From positions 62,001 through 126,000 of IMG/VR virus record IMGVR_UViG_3300013104_000002: 64,000 bases of DNA. One strand, written 5' to 3'. Positions 8,895-18,687 of the stretch are shown here, in pieces. The DNA is from a virus. A program made the position numbers and the translations under genes. Position 1 is the stretch's first letter. Each line of letters opens with the position of its first letter. The notes beneath the pieces were generated by a model, which saw nothing but the letters and a program-made list of their open reading frames with translations, was not told the origin of the DNA and did no database searches.

Positions 8895-11126
8895 TTAAAT
8901 ACTTGAAGGATCAACCCCTGGAATACCAACTTTTGCTGCCAAACCATTTAATAAAGTCTGTAATTGTAGATGTTTACCCTCTTCAATAATTATCATAAAA
9001 TCATGTGTTATGTTTGAACGAGAGCCAGGTGATTGAGATAACAATTGATCTCTGTATTGAACATGGAATCTGATTAATCTTTTATGATATTTTAATATCT
9101 TTTCCTGACTAAGATTTGCACGTACAAATAGATTCTTTTTATAAGTTGTTTTGTTCGTGTAGTGGGCGCGCCCCATGGCTTCGGCTCCAAAAAATGACTC
9201 ACTTAAGTTGTCCACATCTTGAGCATATTCTAATTTTTCGACTCTTGCAAATTCAACATCTGCGTCATAATTACTGCCAGTATAGTTTAAGATATCATCT
9301 TCCCTCCAACCAAATGACGCAGAACGAACTTTTAACGAAGTTTGAATAAACGGAATCCAGTCCTCTTCTACGCTTTCTGGATAAATATAAAAAGGCTTAC
9401 CTTTAATATAGAATCCCATCAAGGCTGAGTCTGAGCTTTCGTCTGCTTGCTCTTTCCAGTATATTTCTTCAAAAGGAAGTGGTGCTTCTGCTGTGAAAGG
9501 CTGTAAGAAAATGGCTGAGCATTCATCACATACTAAGTTAGATAAAACTGTAGTAGAATAAACTCTTTTACATCCTCCAACTTGTGCTGCTGATACTTGT
9601 GTTACTGCGCTTAAAGTTTCTGTCAATCCTCCTGCTGTTGCTGTAACTGTTGGAAAAGATTCTGTTGGTGCTACTATTGTTAATACTGCTCCTGATGCTG
9701 TAACTGTTGCTCCTTTTGCAGATAGAATATTTGCGCCGTGTGCTGCAACGAATGCTGCTACTGTAGCTGTTGGGCTTGTGATATAAGTTGTAGCGTAAGT
9801 AGTTCCACCAATAACTAAGGACATGTCTCCTGTGCTTCCTGTGATAGTAGCTGTTCTTGAAGAGTTTCCTGTAAAACCTCCTTCAATGATTGTCAATTCT
9901 GGATAAGCAGCTTGTAATTCTGTTAAACGAGATTGACCGCACTCATTATCTTTTAAAATAATAGAGTAATTTTTAACAACAGCTGTACAAGTTTCGCCAT
10001 CTGTCCAAGTATAAGTAGTTGAAGTAGAATCAGAACATACATTTTCTGTTTGTCCTATTACTTTTACTTCTGCTGTTGGGTTTGCTGTTACAAAAGTTGT
10101 ATGTTCTGCCTGAGTTAAAACGTTATCTAAAACTACTGAATAAGTTCCTTTACCATCTTTATTTCCGAATTTTACCGCTGTTCCTGAAACTGCTCCTGGA
10201 ATTGCTTGTACAGTTGATGTACTGTTTGATCCATCGTCCTCTAAAGATACATGGTAAACAATACCTCCTGTTAGTGAGTCATAACCTGCTTGGCAAGCTT
10301 CACATCCTTTTGCATATACATTATAAATTGTTTTTGTATAATCTGCTAAAGTTGCAGAAGCCAAATGTAAAATTGTATAAGTAGAAGTTCCATCTAATCT
10401 TGCTGTTCTTTCAACTTTATAAGCTGGATACTGTGCTTGAATATCTGCTAAATCGTTAGAATCTCCATTATCAATTACATTGATTGTAGAGAATACAGAG
10501 TCAACTCCTGTTTGTGCTACTGTTTCGCTATTGATAACACCTACTTCTAAGAATTTAGACAAGCTATCTTCTGTTGAAGTATATCCATTAGCAACTGGAA
10601 TTTTATCCTCGTTGATTTCTTTTACTAATCTTTCGATTACCGTTTGCATTGATTCTCCTTTTTCTCTGTAAGCACGTTTTTGAATAACATACTCACTTCT
10701 TCCAAAAAATAAAGAGGCTACATCGCCATAAACTACGATGTCTACTGGTGCAGATTTTCCTTCTGGAATATTTAATGCTGTGTCTGCGTCAATACCATCG
10801 TATCCTACTTCTAAGTAGTCTACTTTTAATTCTACGTTTGTAGGAGCATATCCTTTAATATCAACAATACTTCCGATTGGGAAAAATCCTGTTGATTGTG
10901 ATGCTACTTCGTTGATACGTAGATTTCCTGGGGTAGTTGTTTCCCCTACTCTGAATGAAATAAGATCTTTTGAGGTCATGCCTGCAAAACTAGAAACTAC
11001 TTCAGCTCCTTGTCCTTTTACCGCCTTATTTTTGACAATAGCTAATTGTCCTTTTGCTAAATTACCTGCATACCCTGTTGTTAAGACATTGGATACTACG
11101 ACAGGTTTCGAGATTGCTCCGTGCAT
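8895..11126 (-). CDS. large virion structural protein
   Basis: A 743-residue protein. The N-terminal ~230 residues are beta-rich with an EGKSAPVDIVVYGDVASLFFGR segment. The middle (230-530) is Thr/Ser/Ala/Val-rich with Cys pairs (CEACQ; VCDEC) and Ig-like repeats containing a TATxTG pattern. The C-terminal ~180 residues are conserved-looking and charged, with a long helix near KILKYHKRLIRFHVQYRDQLL. Base composition is slightly less AT-rich than its neighbours, as expected for a highly expressed virion gene. It is the third gene after the capsid gene and is followed by a terminator. A tail-tube, ring or decoration protein is plausible; I see no sheath-specific motif, so I do not name it further. 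Confidence 0.75.
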   Translation of the reverse strand: MHGAISKPVVVSNVLTTGYAGNLAKGQLAIVKNKAVKGQGAEVVSSFAGMTSKDLISFRVGETTTPGNLRINEVASQSTGFFPIGSIVDIKGYAPTNVELKVDYLEVGYDGIDADTALNIPEGKSAPVDIVVYGDVASLFFGRSEYVIQKRAYREKGESMQTVIERLVKEINEDKIPVANGYTSTEDSLSKFLEVGVINSETVAQTGVDSVFSTINVIDNGDSNDLADIQAQYPAYKVERTARLDGTSTYTILHLASATLADYTKTIYNVYAKGCEACQAGYDSLTGGIVYHVSLEDDGSNSTSTVQAIPGAVSGTAVKFGNKDGKGTYSVVLDNVLTQAEHTTFVTANPTAEVKVIGQTENVCSDSTSTTYTWTDGETCTAVVKNYSIILKDNECGQSRLTELQAAYPELTIIEGGFTGNSSRTATITGSTGDMSLVIGGTTYATTYITSPTATVAAFVAAHGANILSAKGATVTASGAVLTIVAPTESFPTVTATAGGLTETLSAVTQVSAAQVGGCKRVYSTTVLSNLVCDECSAIFLQPFTAEAPLPFEEIYWKEQADESSDSALMGFYIKGKPFYIYPESVEEDWIPFIQTSLKVRSASFGWREDDILNYTGSNYDADVEFARVEKLEYAQDVDNLSESFFGAEAMGRAHYTNKTTYKKNLFVRANLSQEKILKYHKRLIRFHVQYRDQLLSQSPGSRSNITHDFMIIIEEGKHLQLQTLLNGLAAKVGIPGVDPSSI

Positions 11127-11154
11127 AATTGTGTTTAGTTAATTTTTGTTGTTT

Positions 11155-11817
11155 TTATTTTTGAATTCTTAAAGTCTGCAATTGATACCTTGGGTTGTTC
11201 TCGTTTATATCTAAATTAAATACCATCAAACTGATAATATCATCTAGAGATTTGTCGTCCCACTCAATTGGATAATTTTCATCGAAACCTGATTCAGGAT
11301 TCTCGTCATTTAATAGTCGGATTTGATTAGGATAACGGTAGTAGTTTAGTAGAATTTCGTTAACCTTAAAAGTCTTATCTGTGTAGATTGATAAGTTATT
11401 TGAGTTCACTGTGAAAGGTGCTTCTCTCCATTCGAATGAGGGTTTAGTAAACTCGTCTTGTAATACTTCATTTAAATTTTCTGTTCTCATTTCATATAGA
11501 GAGATGATATCTTGACAGTTATTTTTTTCTGCTTTAGCTTGGACATCCGCCAAGTCGAAATAATTGTCAGGTAATTTAAAATCGTATTTTTTTTCAGATT
11601 TGGATGAGTAAGGTATCTTATTATCTAGAACTAAAAAATTCTGTATATACCTTACATCATCTACTCCTCTGTTTTGTAAATGTAATGTTTGAAATTTGTT
11701 TTGACTTTCATTAAATAACAAGCAGAATCTGTAATTGTCAGTTGTGATATTATCATTTGTGCCATTTTTTTCAGCTTTAACTAAATACCTCTCTCTTACT
11801 TGTTCTATTGTAGCCAT
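11155..11817 (-). CDS. head-tail connector/ring-like virion protein
   Basis: A 220-residue protein starting MATIEQVRERYL with central FKLPDNYFDLADVQAKAE and PSFEWREAPF segments and a later YYRYPNQIRLL. This pattern (LPdnYf, then a Cys-containing helix, then an eypSFEWRE strand) recurs in proteins just after the capsid gene in Bacteroidota phages. Size and place fit a head-completion or ring protein. The exact role is inferred. Confidence 0.65.
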   Translation of the reverse strand: MATIEQVRERYLVKAEKNGTNDNITTDNYRFCLLFNESQNKFQTLHLQNRGVDDVRYIQNFLVLDNKIPYSSKSEKKYDFKLPDNYFDLADVQAKAEKNNCQDIISLYEMRTENLNEVLQDEFTKPSFEWREAPFTVNSNNLSIYTDKTFKVNEILLNYYRYPNQIRLLNDENPESGFDENYPIEWDDKSLDDIISLMVFNLDINENNPRYQLQTLRIQK

Positions 11818-11819
11818 TA

Positions 11820-12800
11820 TTAAACTTCTCTTCTTACTTCTGGGTTCTGTTCAATTAATTCTTCGATAGCCTTGTATTGTGCTGAATTAGTATTCAAACA
11901 GAATTCTGCTATTGCTTGCATTGTAAGTCCTAGAAAAACTCCTCCGTTTTCTGTTACATATCCGCGTCTGTCTTTTTTAATTTTTCTTAGTTTGAAAAGT
12001 TGATTGACAGCATGGAAAAATTCCATTTTGGTTTGTCCTTCTTTTGTTTCATAATCTTCGCAGGCTGCTATAAATCTTTCTGCGAAATCTATACCTTCTT
12101 TAGGTGCATTGATATAGTCAAAATAGATAATCTTCAGATCTTCAGAGTCAACTTTACTTGTAACTTCTCTGTTCAAATACTGTAAGATTAAATCCAATTT
12201 ATCTCTATCTCCATCCGCTAAAATATTAAACTTACTAATTGCTTGTAAACGAGTCTTAGTTTGTTCTTTTTTCTTGTTTTTAGTCGCCTGTGGATTAGAT
12301 ATTGTAAACTGAGCGTCTTTTCTGTAAAATGGATTTTTCTCGTTTTTATCGCACGCAACTCCTTGAATGATAATTTGAAATAATTCAAAAAGTTGATCAG
12401 GTAGATTTGTATCAAACTCTTTATTTACGTAAGCTTCGTATCTGTATGAGTTTAAAAACTCATTTTTTTCAGATGGGTTTAAGTCTACGTTTCTAAACTT
12501 TTCAAACGGTTCTTTAATCTGTTTATTATAGATGGGGATTAATTCTTTTCTATCTTCTGCCGAATAATCGCTTAGACAATAAGATCCATCGTAAAATCCA
12601 GTATCGTATATATTTTTTTTATAGTCGAAATTTATACAATCCATAACTCCACTGCCTGTGAAAGGAAATTTTGTAGCCCCTATAGATTGTAATGCAGGGT
12701 TTGCATTTCCATCTGGTTTGTGATCTAAAACGTATTTTTGTCCTATTTCAATAAGGACATTACCAATATTAAATTTATTTGATTTTTTTGTAAATGCCAT
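11820..12800 (-). CDS. virion protein of the head module
   Basis: A 326-residue protein, mostly helical and charged, with an N-terminal segment lacking helices (first ~75 residues, containing GSGVMDCINFDYKKNIYD). It lies between the capsid gene and the connector-like gene, ending 2 nt before it. Probably a structural or assembly factor. No family is recognised. Confidence 0.6.
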   Translation of the reverse strand: MAFTKKSNKFNIGNVLIEIGQKYVLDHKPDGNANPALQSIGATKFPFTGSGVMDCINFDYKKNIYDTGFYDGSYCLSDYSAEDRKELIPIYNKQIKEPFEKFRNVDLNPSEKNEFLNSYRYEAYVNKEFDTNLPDQLFELFQIIIQGVACDKNEKNPFYRKDAQFTISNPQATKNKKKEQTKTRLQAISKFNILADGDRDKLDLILQYLNREVTSKVDSEDLKIIYFDYINAPKEGIDFAERFIAACEDYETKEGQTKMEFFHAVNQLFKLRKIKKDRRGYVTENGGVFLGLTMQAIAEFCLNTNSAQYKAIEELIEQNPEVRREV

Positions 12801-12840
12801 TTCTTTTTTCTTTTGTTTTTCTTTCTTCTTTTTGAATTAC

Positions 12841-12862
12841 AGCCCCTAAATTAATAGGGACT
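12841..12862 (-). terminator. hairpin after the major capsid gene (weak terminator or processing stem)
   Basis: AGCCCCT (12841-12847) pairs with AGGGACT (12856-12862), 7 bp with one G-U, directly downstream of the capsid stop in the minus direction. No convincing U-run follows on the minus strand, so it may be an mRNA-stabilising stem or partial attenuator rather than a full terminator. Confidence 0.4.
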
Positions 12863-12879
12863 GATCTTCTTTTTTATTC

Positions 12880-14604
12880 TTATCTGATTCCAGACATTCT
12901 ATTTTTAAGTTCGATTGTTACGAATTTACTTGGGTCTGGCATCCACATTGCACCAAATCCATAAATCCAGAAACCTTCTCCCATTAATTTTCCTGCTGCT
13001 GCAATATCTGAGGCTTTTCTTGAACTATAACGTCCGTTATCTCTACCCCATACAATTGGATTTTTCTCTGGTTTAACCATGTAGACATTGTGTCTTGCTT
13101 GTGTTTCCCCACCTACTGCTCTTGTTCCTTCTGGAAGAGTTGCATTAGAAGAGAATCTTTGGTCTGTTACATCCCAGATATATCCTGAATAAGTTGTGAA
13201 ATCTTTTCCACCTGGATTGATTCCTCTTACGCGTGGATCAGGTGAACCTCCTAAGTAATCTAGTGTCCTGTCTTCTGTAGCTGATAATTTACCTACTCCT
13301 GGAATTACTGCTGATGTGAATTTTACTTTACCTAGAGACATATTATCCCAAGTTCCTGTAACAGGGCTTGAATCCATAATTCTGTCTGCTCCCATTAAAG
13401 CTCCTAAGTTATTTAATTGAGATAAAGCTTGAGCTGAAATAATTGCTTCAATATTTTGGTATAATTCACTACCTGCATCAATATTCAAATATGTATCTTC
13501 GATTTGAGAATCATTGTACATATAAACGTAGTTTCTGATTTGAGTTAAATCTGCAATAGTTAAACCTCCTTTTTTATTATAAGTAAAGATTTTACCACGT
13601 CTCATTTGTTGCCAAAGTCCCTCATTAAATTCGATTACACCTTTAGATGTAGAAATTTTAGCTGCTGGCATGAACATCAAAGCACTATTAAATCTTTCTG
13701 TAAAAGAACGCATTGTAAGTAACTCTAAAATATCTGCTGCGGAAACTAATTGCTGTCCTGTAGAAGTTGTAGCTTTAATCATTGCAAGCGGTGTGTCTTC
13801 TACTCCTGCTGCTGACAATTCTTGTAAATATTTTTGAGTGTCGGCTGTTGTATAACCTGAGTTTAGTTTATATGAGTCAGCTTTTCCTGTAAACCAGTGT
13901 TCTGCTCCTTGCCCGCTTCCTAGTTTGAATTCACATTCAATATAATTAGTAGCATCTGGTAAGTGAGGGATACCTAATTTTTCAGAGTATTCTGCAATAT
14001 AAGAGTTGGAAGTTACTTGGTAAACTACATCGGCTTGTAAGTAAGATGCCTGATAAACTTTGTTTTTGTCGTTTTCTGAACCAATTAAACTCACATAATG
14101 CTCATATCCATTTCCTACATACTGAGGTTCTGGAGTTTCAGCGACCATAAGGAAGTCACCATATGCTTTATCAATACTTAGAGTTTGAAAAGGAGCTAGT
14201 TTTTTATTAAGTACAATTCTGAAAGTTGTACCATCTGCTCCTACATATCCGTCAGGTGATTGATCAGAAGTATCTTCTACAGTTCTGAAACAGTTGTCTG
14301 TCTCTACTGCCATTTTATACTTAAATCCTCCATCCTGTCCGTTTACAGTAAGAACTGCATTTGAACTAGTTACTTTCTTATAGATTGAGCTTGAAAATGA
14401 AGTTCTTTTCATTACCTGCTCATCCCATTTGTTTTGTAACATTAACATGTTACGGTTAGGATCTAATTCAATAAAAGACGTAAGCATGATACTAGAATCT
14501 AGGTATCCTTGTTGCGCTGGTATTAAATTAGCCTTACTAACAGGAGCGATAGACATATCGGTAATGGCTGCTCCATTAATTGCTAAACCTTGGTTTGAAT
14601 ACAT
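12880..14604 (-). CDS. major capsid protein
   Basis: A 574-residue protein placed two genes after the portal and right after a scaffold-like protein. It is Gly/Ala/Thr-rich and low in Cys, with a mixed alpha/beta pattern expected for HK97-fold capsids: an N-terminal helical arm (~35-75), a long central helix (NNLGALMGADRIM region) and a C-terminal P-domain-like segment (FWIYGFGAMWMPDPSKFVTIELKNR). The length exceeds classical HK97 proteins and fits capsids of large Bacteroidota podoviruses, which carry insertion domains. Assignment rests on gene order, size and composition; no single diagnostic motif exists. Confidence 0.75.
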   Translation of the reverse strand: MYSNQGLAINGAAITDMSIAPVSKANLIPAQQGYLDSSIMLTSFIELDPNRNMLMLQNKWDEQVMKRTSFSSSIYKKVTSSNAVLTVNGQDGGFKYKMAVETDNCFRTVEDTSDQSPDGYVGADGTTFRIVLNKKLAPFQTLSIDKAYGDFLMVAETPEPQYVGNGYEHYVSLIGSENDKNKVYQASYLQADVVYQVTSNSYIAEYSEKLGIPHLPDATNYIECEFKLGSGQGAEHWFTGKADSYKLNSGYTTADTQKYLQELSAAGVEDTPLAMIKATTSTGQQLVSAADILELLTMRSFTERFNSALMFMPAAKISTSKGVIEFNEGLWQQMRRGKIFTYNKKGGLTIADLTQIRNYVYMYNDSQIEDTYLNIDAGSELYQNIEAIISAQALSQLNNLGALMGADRIMDSSPVTGTWDNMSLGKVKFTSAVIPGVGKLSATEDRTLDYLGGSPDPRVRGINPGGKDFTTYSGYIWDVTDQRFSSNATLPEGTRAVGGETQARHNVYMVKPEKNPIVWGRDNGRYSSRKASDIAAAGKLMGEGFWIYGFGAMWMPDPSKFVTIELKNRMSGIR

Positions 14605-14615
14605 TCGTTTTTATT

Positions 14616-15716
14616 TTATTTTTGTTTGAAATCATTAATAACTTTATCTGCGTAATCTTCTAAAGATTCTTTAGCTAAAGTTGGTTTTTTTGTATTATTT
14701 AAATTTACTGTGAAAAGTCCTTTTGCGTTCTCTACTTTTGTTTCTAATACTTTCTTAGATGCTACCCATTTTTTAAATTCTGCTGGATTACTTAAAAAAT
14801 AAGTTAATTCTGCGTACATTTCTGGGTTTTTAACAGCTTCAAAATAAAGTTTATCTGTGTTTGATATTTTATCGTTATCTAATTTTGTAGCGTTTTCTAC
14901 TAAAACTTTTTGAATATTATCTGGAATTCCCCATTCCTTATATTTACTTGAAATATTCTTTCTAAGATTCTTTAACTCTTCTTTTTCTTTTTCTATACGG
15001 GCAAACTCGTCTCTTCTCTTTTCTTCTATTTTATCTGCTTGGATTGCTAAATGTGAATCTATAATAGTATTTGCTTCTTCTTCTAATACGCCGTTTTCAA
15101 TATATTCTTGAAGTTGAGCATCAATTAACTTCTTACTAAGTCCTTTTTGTTGTAGATTATAAGCTACAATATTGATTTGAGTGTTTTCTCTTAAATTAGA
15201 ATTATCACTATTTAAATTAGCTTTTAAACCTTCAAGTTGTTCAATAGCTGTAATATTTTCTTTAATGATTTCTGAAATATTTCCTCCAGCCTGTTTTACT
15301 TCTATAAGCTTTCTGGTCTGTTCATCTAGGTTTTCTACTGGAATATATTTCTCTTTTCGCTCTTTTTCCTTCTCAGCTCTATACCCTGCTAATATTTGTT
15401 GATAACCTTCCTCTGTTAAATCTTCTATGTCTTCTAAGTAAACCTCTTTGTCATTATATGTAATTGCGAAGTTTTCTAAAAAACCGTATTTAATATCTGA
15501 CTTTAATCTATTACTATAGTCAGAACTAATTATTGTTTGACTTACTGGGGGTTCAACTACTGGCTCGGTTTCTAACTTGGGTTCTACGGCATTCTCTTTT
15601 GTAGTTGGCTCAACTTGGTTTACTATAGGTTCAGTTACTGGAGCTTGTGTTGTCTCTCCGAATATGCTGGCTAATAATTCTTGTGAGTTTACTACTTGTG
15701 CATTTTGGTTTTCCAT
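14616..15716 (-). CDS. probable scaffolding/assembly protein
   Basis: Read from the MENQNAQ start this is 366 residues; an in-frame TTG at 15758 would add 14. I prefer the ATG because it follows an A-rich tract. The N-terminal ~70 residues are Pro/Glu/Thr/Val-rich and disordered, residues ~110-310 are Glu/Lys-rich helices with coiled-coil character, and the C-terminus is short and basic. Acidic disordered head, coiled-coil body and position immediately before the capsid gene are typical of scaffolds. No protease motif is seen. Confidence 0.65.
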   Translation of the reverse strand: MENQNAQVVNSQELLASIFGETTQAPVTEPIVNQVEPTTKENAVEPKLETEPVVEPPVSQTIISSDYSNRLKSDIKYGFLENFAITYNDKEVYLEDIEDLTEEGYQQILAGYRAEKEKERKEKYIPVENLDEQTRKLIEVKQAGGNISEIIKENITAIEQLEGLKANLNSDNSNLRENTQINIVAYNLQQKGLSKKLIDAQLQEYIENGVLEEEANTIIDSHLAIQADKIEEKRRDEFARIEKEKEELKNLRKNISSKYKEWGIPDNIQKVLVENATKLDNDKISNTDKLYFEAVKNPEMYAELTYFLSNPAEFKKWVASKKVLETKVENAKGLFTVNLNNTKKPTLAKESLEDYADKVINDFKQK

Positions 15717-15826
15717 CTTTCTTTGTGCAAATTTATTATTTAATGTTTTATTATACAAATGTGTTAAAGCTGTTGTAATTTGTTATAAAAATTTTTGTCA
15801 ATTACAAATTTTGTCAAATCTTATTT

Positions 15827-18613
15827 TTAGTTCTTGTTTTGAATTGCAATTTGATAATCTATATTTTTTAACTGTGCTCTTTGAGCTATTTCAGCTTCTT
15901 TTTGTTTTATTTTCTGAAGTTCTATAAATTTAGTAGATTCATCCATATCCATTTTGCGTTGTAGTTCTTGAGTTCTTAGAGCTATATCGGTTTGATAGGA
16001 TTCTCTTTTTAGATTTAATTCAAAAGCTTTTTCAATATCAGCAGTGTTATCTTCTTTAGTGGATGCTGCGTCTCTACCCAATGCTGTAAGATAAGCTTCT
16101 TTATATTGCCATTCTCCTTTTATATTAGCTAGATTTACTTCATGCGCTTGAAGATCTTCTCGTGCTGCGGTTTGAGCTTCTATATTTTTTGTTAATTGAC
16201 TGTCTTCAAATTGTCTTTGCTGTTCTTGATTTTGATTAGTACGTGCTCTCATTTCCTTACTCAATTGTCGTAATTTAAGCGTATAAGGATTAGTGAAAAT
16301 ATCTACTAAATCTCCAAAATCTTTTTGAATTGTGTTATCTGACAACAACATTTGTTGCAATGCTTTTACTAATGCTCTATCTTTAGAGGTAGCTACAGGA
16401 AGTATAGAAATTCTTCTTAAAGGGAAATATTCTGGGTCTTCTGCTAGTATATCTATAAAGTGATTTGAACCATCGGTATTCTTAATCAATCTTGTAGAAG
16501 ATTTTCCATTTACTTCACATTGTTGGGCTATTGCTATATGAAGTTCATTAGCTTTAGATTTAGAAGTATTGAATTCATCTATGTAATTTGAGATAAGAGC
16601 ATAGCTTGCAGTAGCTTGTTGAGTTACGCCTTCTGCTGTTTCATAAGTTGTTGGTGCACCTAACATTTGAGGTGTAATTCCTACTTGCTGGAATCCTTGT
16701 TGTCTGAATGTCTCAGCTATTTGCATTCTGTATTGAACTTGTGCGGCGAAAACAACTTCATTTCTTTGAAATACGTTCGGATAAACAGAACTTCCTTGGG
16801 TGTTAGTTCGTGATAAATCCATTGGCATCATCTTAGTGAGTTTAATAGTATTTGAGAGAGAGTATAATGCTTCTTCTGTAGTTTGATCTTTATATTCCTG
16901 TCCTAAAGCGTTTATATCAAAAGAATAGAAAACACCTAGTTCATCAGCAAGTAATTCACTTACCTGGTTAAGGCAAATATTGTGTAATTGTTGATAAGGA
17001 AAAGCTTTTTTAATAACGCCATTAGTAATAATTCCTCCAACAGGATGTCTTACCTGATAAATATTACTATCTCCTTTTATTTGTTGTTCTATAGGTTTTC
17101 CCCATAAAATTAAATCTTCTTTTATGTTTAAAGAGTTATTAGATTTAATAACTACCATATAACATGATTGTGGTCTATAATGCCAAGTTATTGTGTTAGC
17201 ATAATCGGATATAGTTCCTTTTTTAAGTGCATCTTGCAATCCTTGAATACTTACATTTCTACGTAATTTTAATTCATTGTCAGTTATGAATTCTTTTACA
17301 ATATCCTCGGTTACTATCTCTATATCTAGACTTCCTACTTCATTTTCATAAACTACTATTCCAAACCTTTCCATTGAAGTCCAGTATACTTCCATTATTT
17401 CAACAGAAGAGTTACTTACAATAATATCTGATCTTAATTGTTGAGCCAATCCTTTAGAAGTAGAATTAAAATCTGAACCTGCTCTTGGCATCCATTCATT
17501 TACTACAGTACCGTCTTCTTTTTTAGTGTAAGCTATTGGAGCACCTAAAGCACTCTCCATTTGGAGATTTATGTTATGATCATGATAATTATGAAAAGGT
17601 AATATTTCATTATCAGCAAATGGGGCTTTTCCTTCTCCGCTTAAAGGCATTATACCTTTTTCGTAGTCTGTTCCTTGCCCCCAAAAATCTCCTATTTGTT
17701 CTTGTTGTTTTCCCGTCATTAAATGACCGTACTTTGATATAGTATCTGTTAATGACATTTCTGTCAATCTTCCTATAAAAGAGCAATCCTGTGGATATTT
17801 AGTATTAGCATATTCAGAAAAAAATACTTCCTCTACTTGCCAGTCTTCTATATCATAGTAATCGAATCCTACTCTGTAGTGTCTGAACCATCTTCCTGTT
17901 AAGATATAATCTACTAATCTGTTTTTATCGGCTTCTTCTAAATGGAATTTCTTTTTATCTGCTGTTAAAACATTTGAAGCCCATTCAGATGCAATTACTT
18001 TGAAATTTTTGGATAAATCTCTTTCTATTTCATCAGGAGTCAGTTTTTTAACTTCTGCATCTAATTGTGCTAAATATTGTTGCTTCTCTTCTTCTGATGA
18101 AAACTCTTGTTGATTAGGATTAATTCCACGCGCAATAAGCATTCTGTCAATTTCTCTCTTGAATAAAGCTTGTGCATATTGATTTAATTTTTCTGTCCTG
18201 GCGCGAATATATTCGTTGGTATAGCAATCCGAAACATCTTCTATGTTATATTGACTGTCAGTTTCTGCAAATACTCCTTTGATGGCATTAGCAATAATTC
18301 CAAGAAAGTCAAAATGTTTTAGACTTGTTGGAATAGGTACATCAGAAGCTAAAGCTTGAAATTCTTGTAATTCGGTATTATTTAAAGTTTTTTCTATATC
18401 TACAGAACGGTATACAAACTCTCCTTCTGTCATTTTTCTTATTTCAGAAAATACAGAGTTTCTTCTTCTTTGTTGTGTTGCTTGCCAATATAGGGCATCA
18501 GCATTTGCTTTCAACCAAGCATCTGTCTTCTTAGACTTTGGAAGTGTCTGTACAGGAAGGTCTCTAAATGTGGAACCTCCGTTAATTTTACTTAATACAT
18601 CGTATTCTTGCAC
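15827..18613 (-). CDS. portal protein
   Basis: A 928-residue protein directly after the terminase. The first ~650 residues have the mixed pattern of a portal clip/stem/wing, with a GGIITNGVIKKAFPYQQLHNICLNQVSELLADELGVF-type region around 530-570 and a central GITPQMLGA segment. Residues ~760-928 form a long Gln/Glu/Lys-rich coiled coil, matching the extended barrel of long portals. It is far longer than typical portals (400-750 aa), as in crAss-like phages. It would form the dodecameric DNA entry ring. It has its own promoter 20 nt upstream. Confidence 0.8.
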   Translation of the reverse strand: MQEYDVLSKINGGSTFRDLPVQTLPKSKKTDAWLKANADALYWQATQQRRRNSVFSEIRKMTEGEFVYRSVDIEKTLNNTELQEFQALASDVPIPTSLKHFDFLGIIANAIKGVFAETDSQYNIEDVSDCYTNEYIRARTEKLNQYAQALFKREIDRMLIARGINPNQQEFSSEEEKQQYLAQLDAEVKKLTPDEIERDLSKNFKVIASEWASNVLTADKKKFHLEEADKNRLVDYILTGRWFRHYRVGFDYYDIEDWQVEEVFFSEYANTKYPQDCSFIGRLTEMSLTDTISKYGHLMTGKQQEQIGDFWGQGTDYEKGIMPLSGEGKAPFADNEILPFHNYHDHNINLQMESALGAPIAYTKKEDGTVVNEWMPRAGSDFNSTSKGLAQQLRSDIIVSNSSVEIMEVYWTSMERFGIVVYENEVGSLDIEIVTEDIVKEFITDNELKLRRNVSIQGLQDALKKGTISDYANTITWHYRPQSCYMVVIKSNNSLNIKEDLILWGKPIEQQIKGDSNIYQVRHPVGGIITNGVIKKAFPYQQLHNICLNQVSELLADELGVFYSFDINALGQEYKDQTTEEALYSLSNTIKLTKMMPMDLSRTNTQGSSVYPNVFQRNEVVFAAQVQYRMQIAETFRQQGFQQVGITPQMLGAPTTYETAEGVTQQATASYALISNYIDEFNTSKSKANELHIAIAQQCEVNGKSSTRLIKNTDGSNHFIDILAEDPEYFPLRRISILPVATSKDRALVKALQQMLLSDNTIQKDFGDLVDIFTNPYTLKLRQLSKEMRARTNQNQEQQRQFEDSQLTKNIEAQTAAREDLQAHEVNLANIKGEWQYKEAYLTALGRDAASTKEDNTADIEKAFELNLKRESYQTDIALRTQELQRKMDMDESTKFIELQKIKQKEAEIAQRAQLKNIDYQIAIQNKN

Positions 18614-18632
18614 GCGGATTTATTTTAATCTA

Positions 18633-18663
18633 CAAAATTAATTATAATAGTTTATATCTACAA
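18633..18663 (-). promoter_or_regulatory. promoter for portal/capsid genes
   Basis: On the minus strand TTG (18663-18661) is followed after exactly 20 nt by TAATTTTG (18640-18633), matching TTG-N20-TAnnTTTG. The portal ATG is about 20 nt downstream, giving a very short leader. Confidence 0.75.
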
Positions 18664-18687
18664 ATTTGTTAGATTCATTGTCAAAGG

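Noticed and set aside
8895-11126. Tail sheath assignment for the 743-aa protein
   Set aside because: Size and position would allow it, but I see no sheath motif, no adjacent tube gene and no tape measure, so only a general structural call is justified.
12218-12415. 65-codon ORF in another frame of the 326-aa virion gene
   Set aside because: Alternate-frame shadow with Lys/Ile/Leu-biased composition and no support.
15756-15763. CACATTTG as a promoter -7 box for the scaffold gene
   Set aside because: Mismatch in the first base and no TTG at 17-23 nt upstream.
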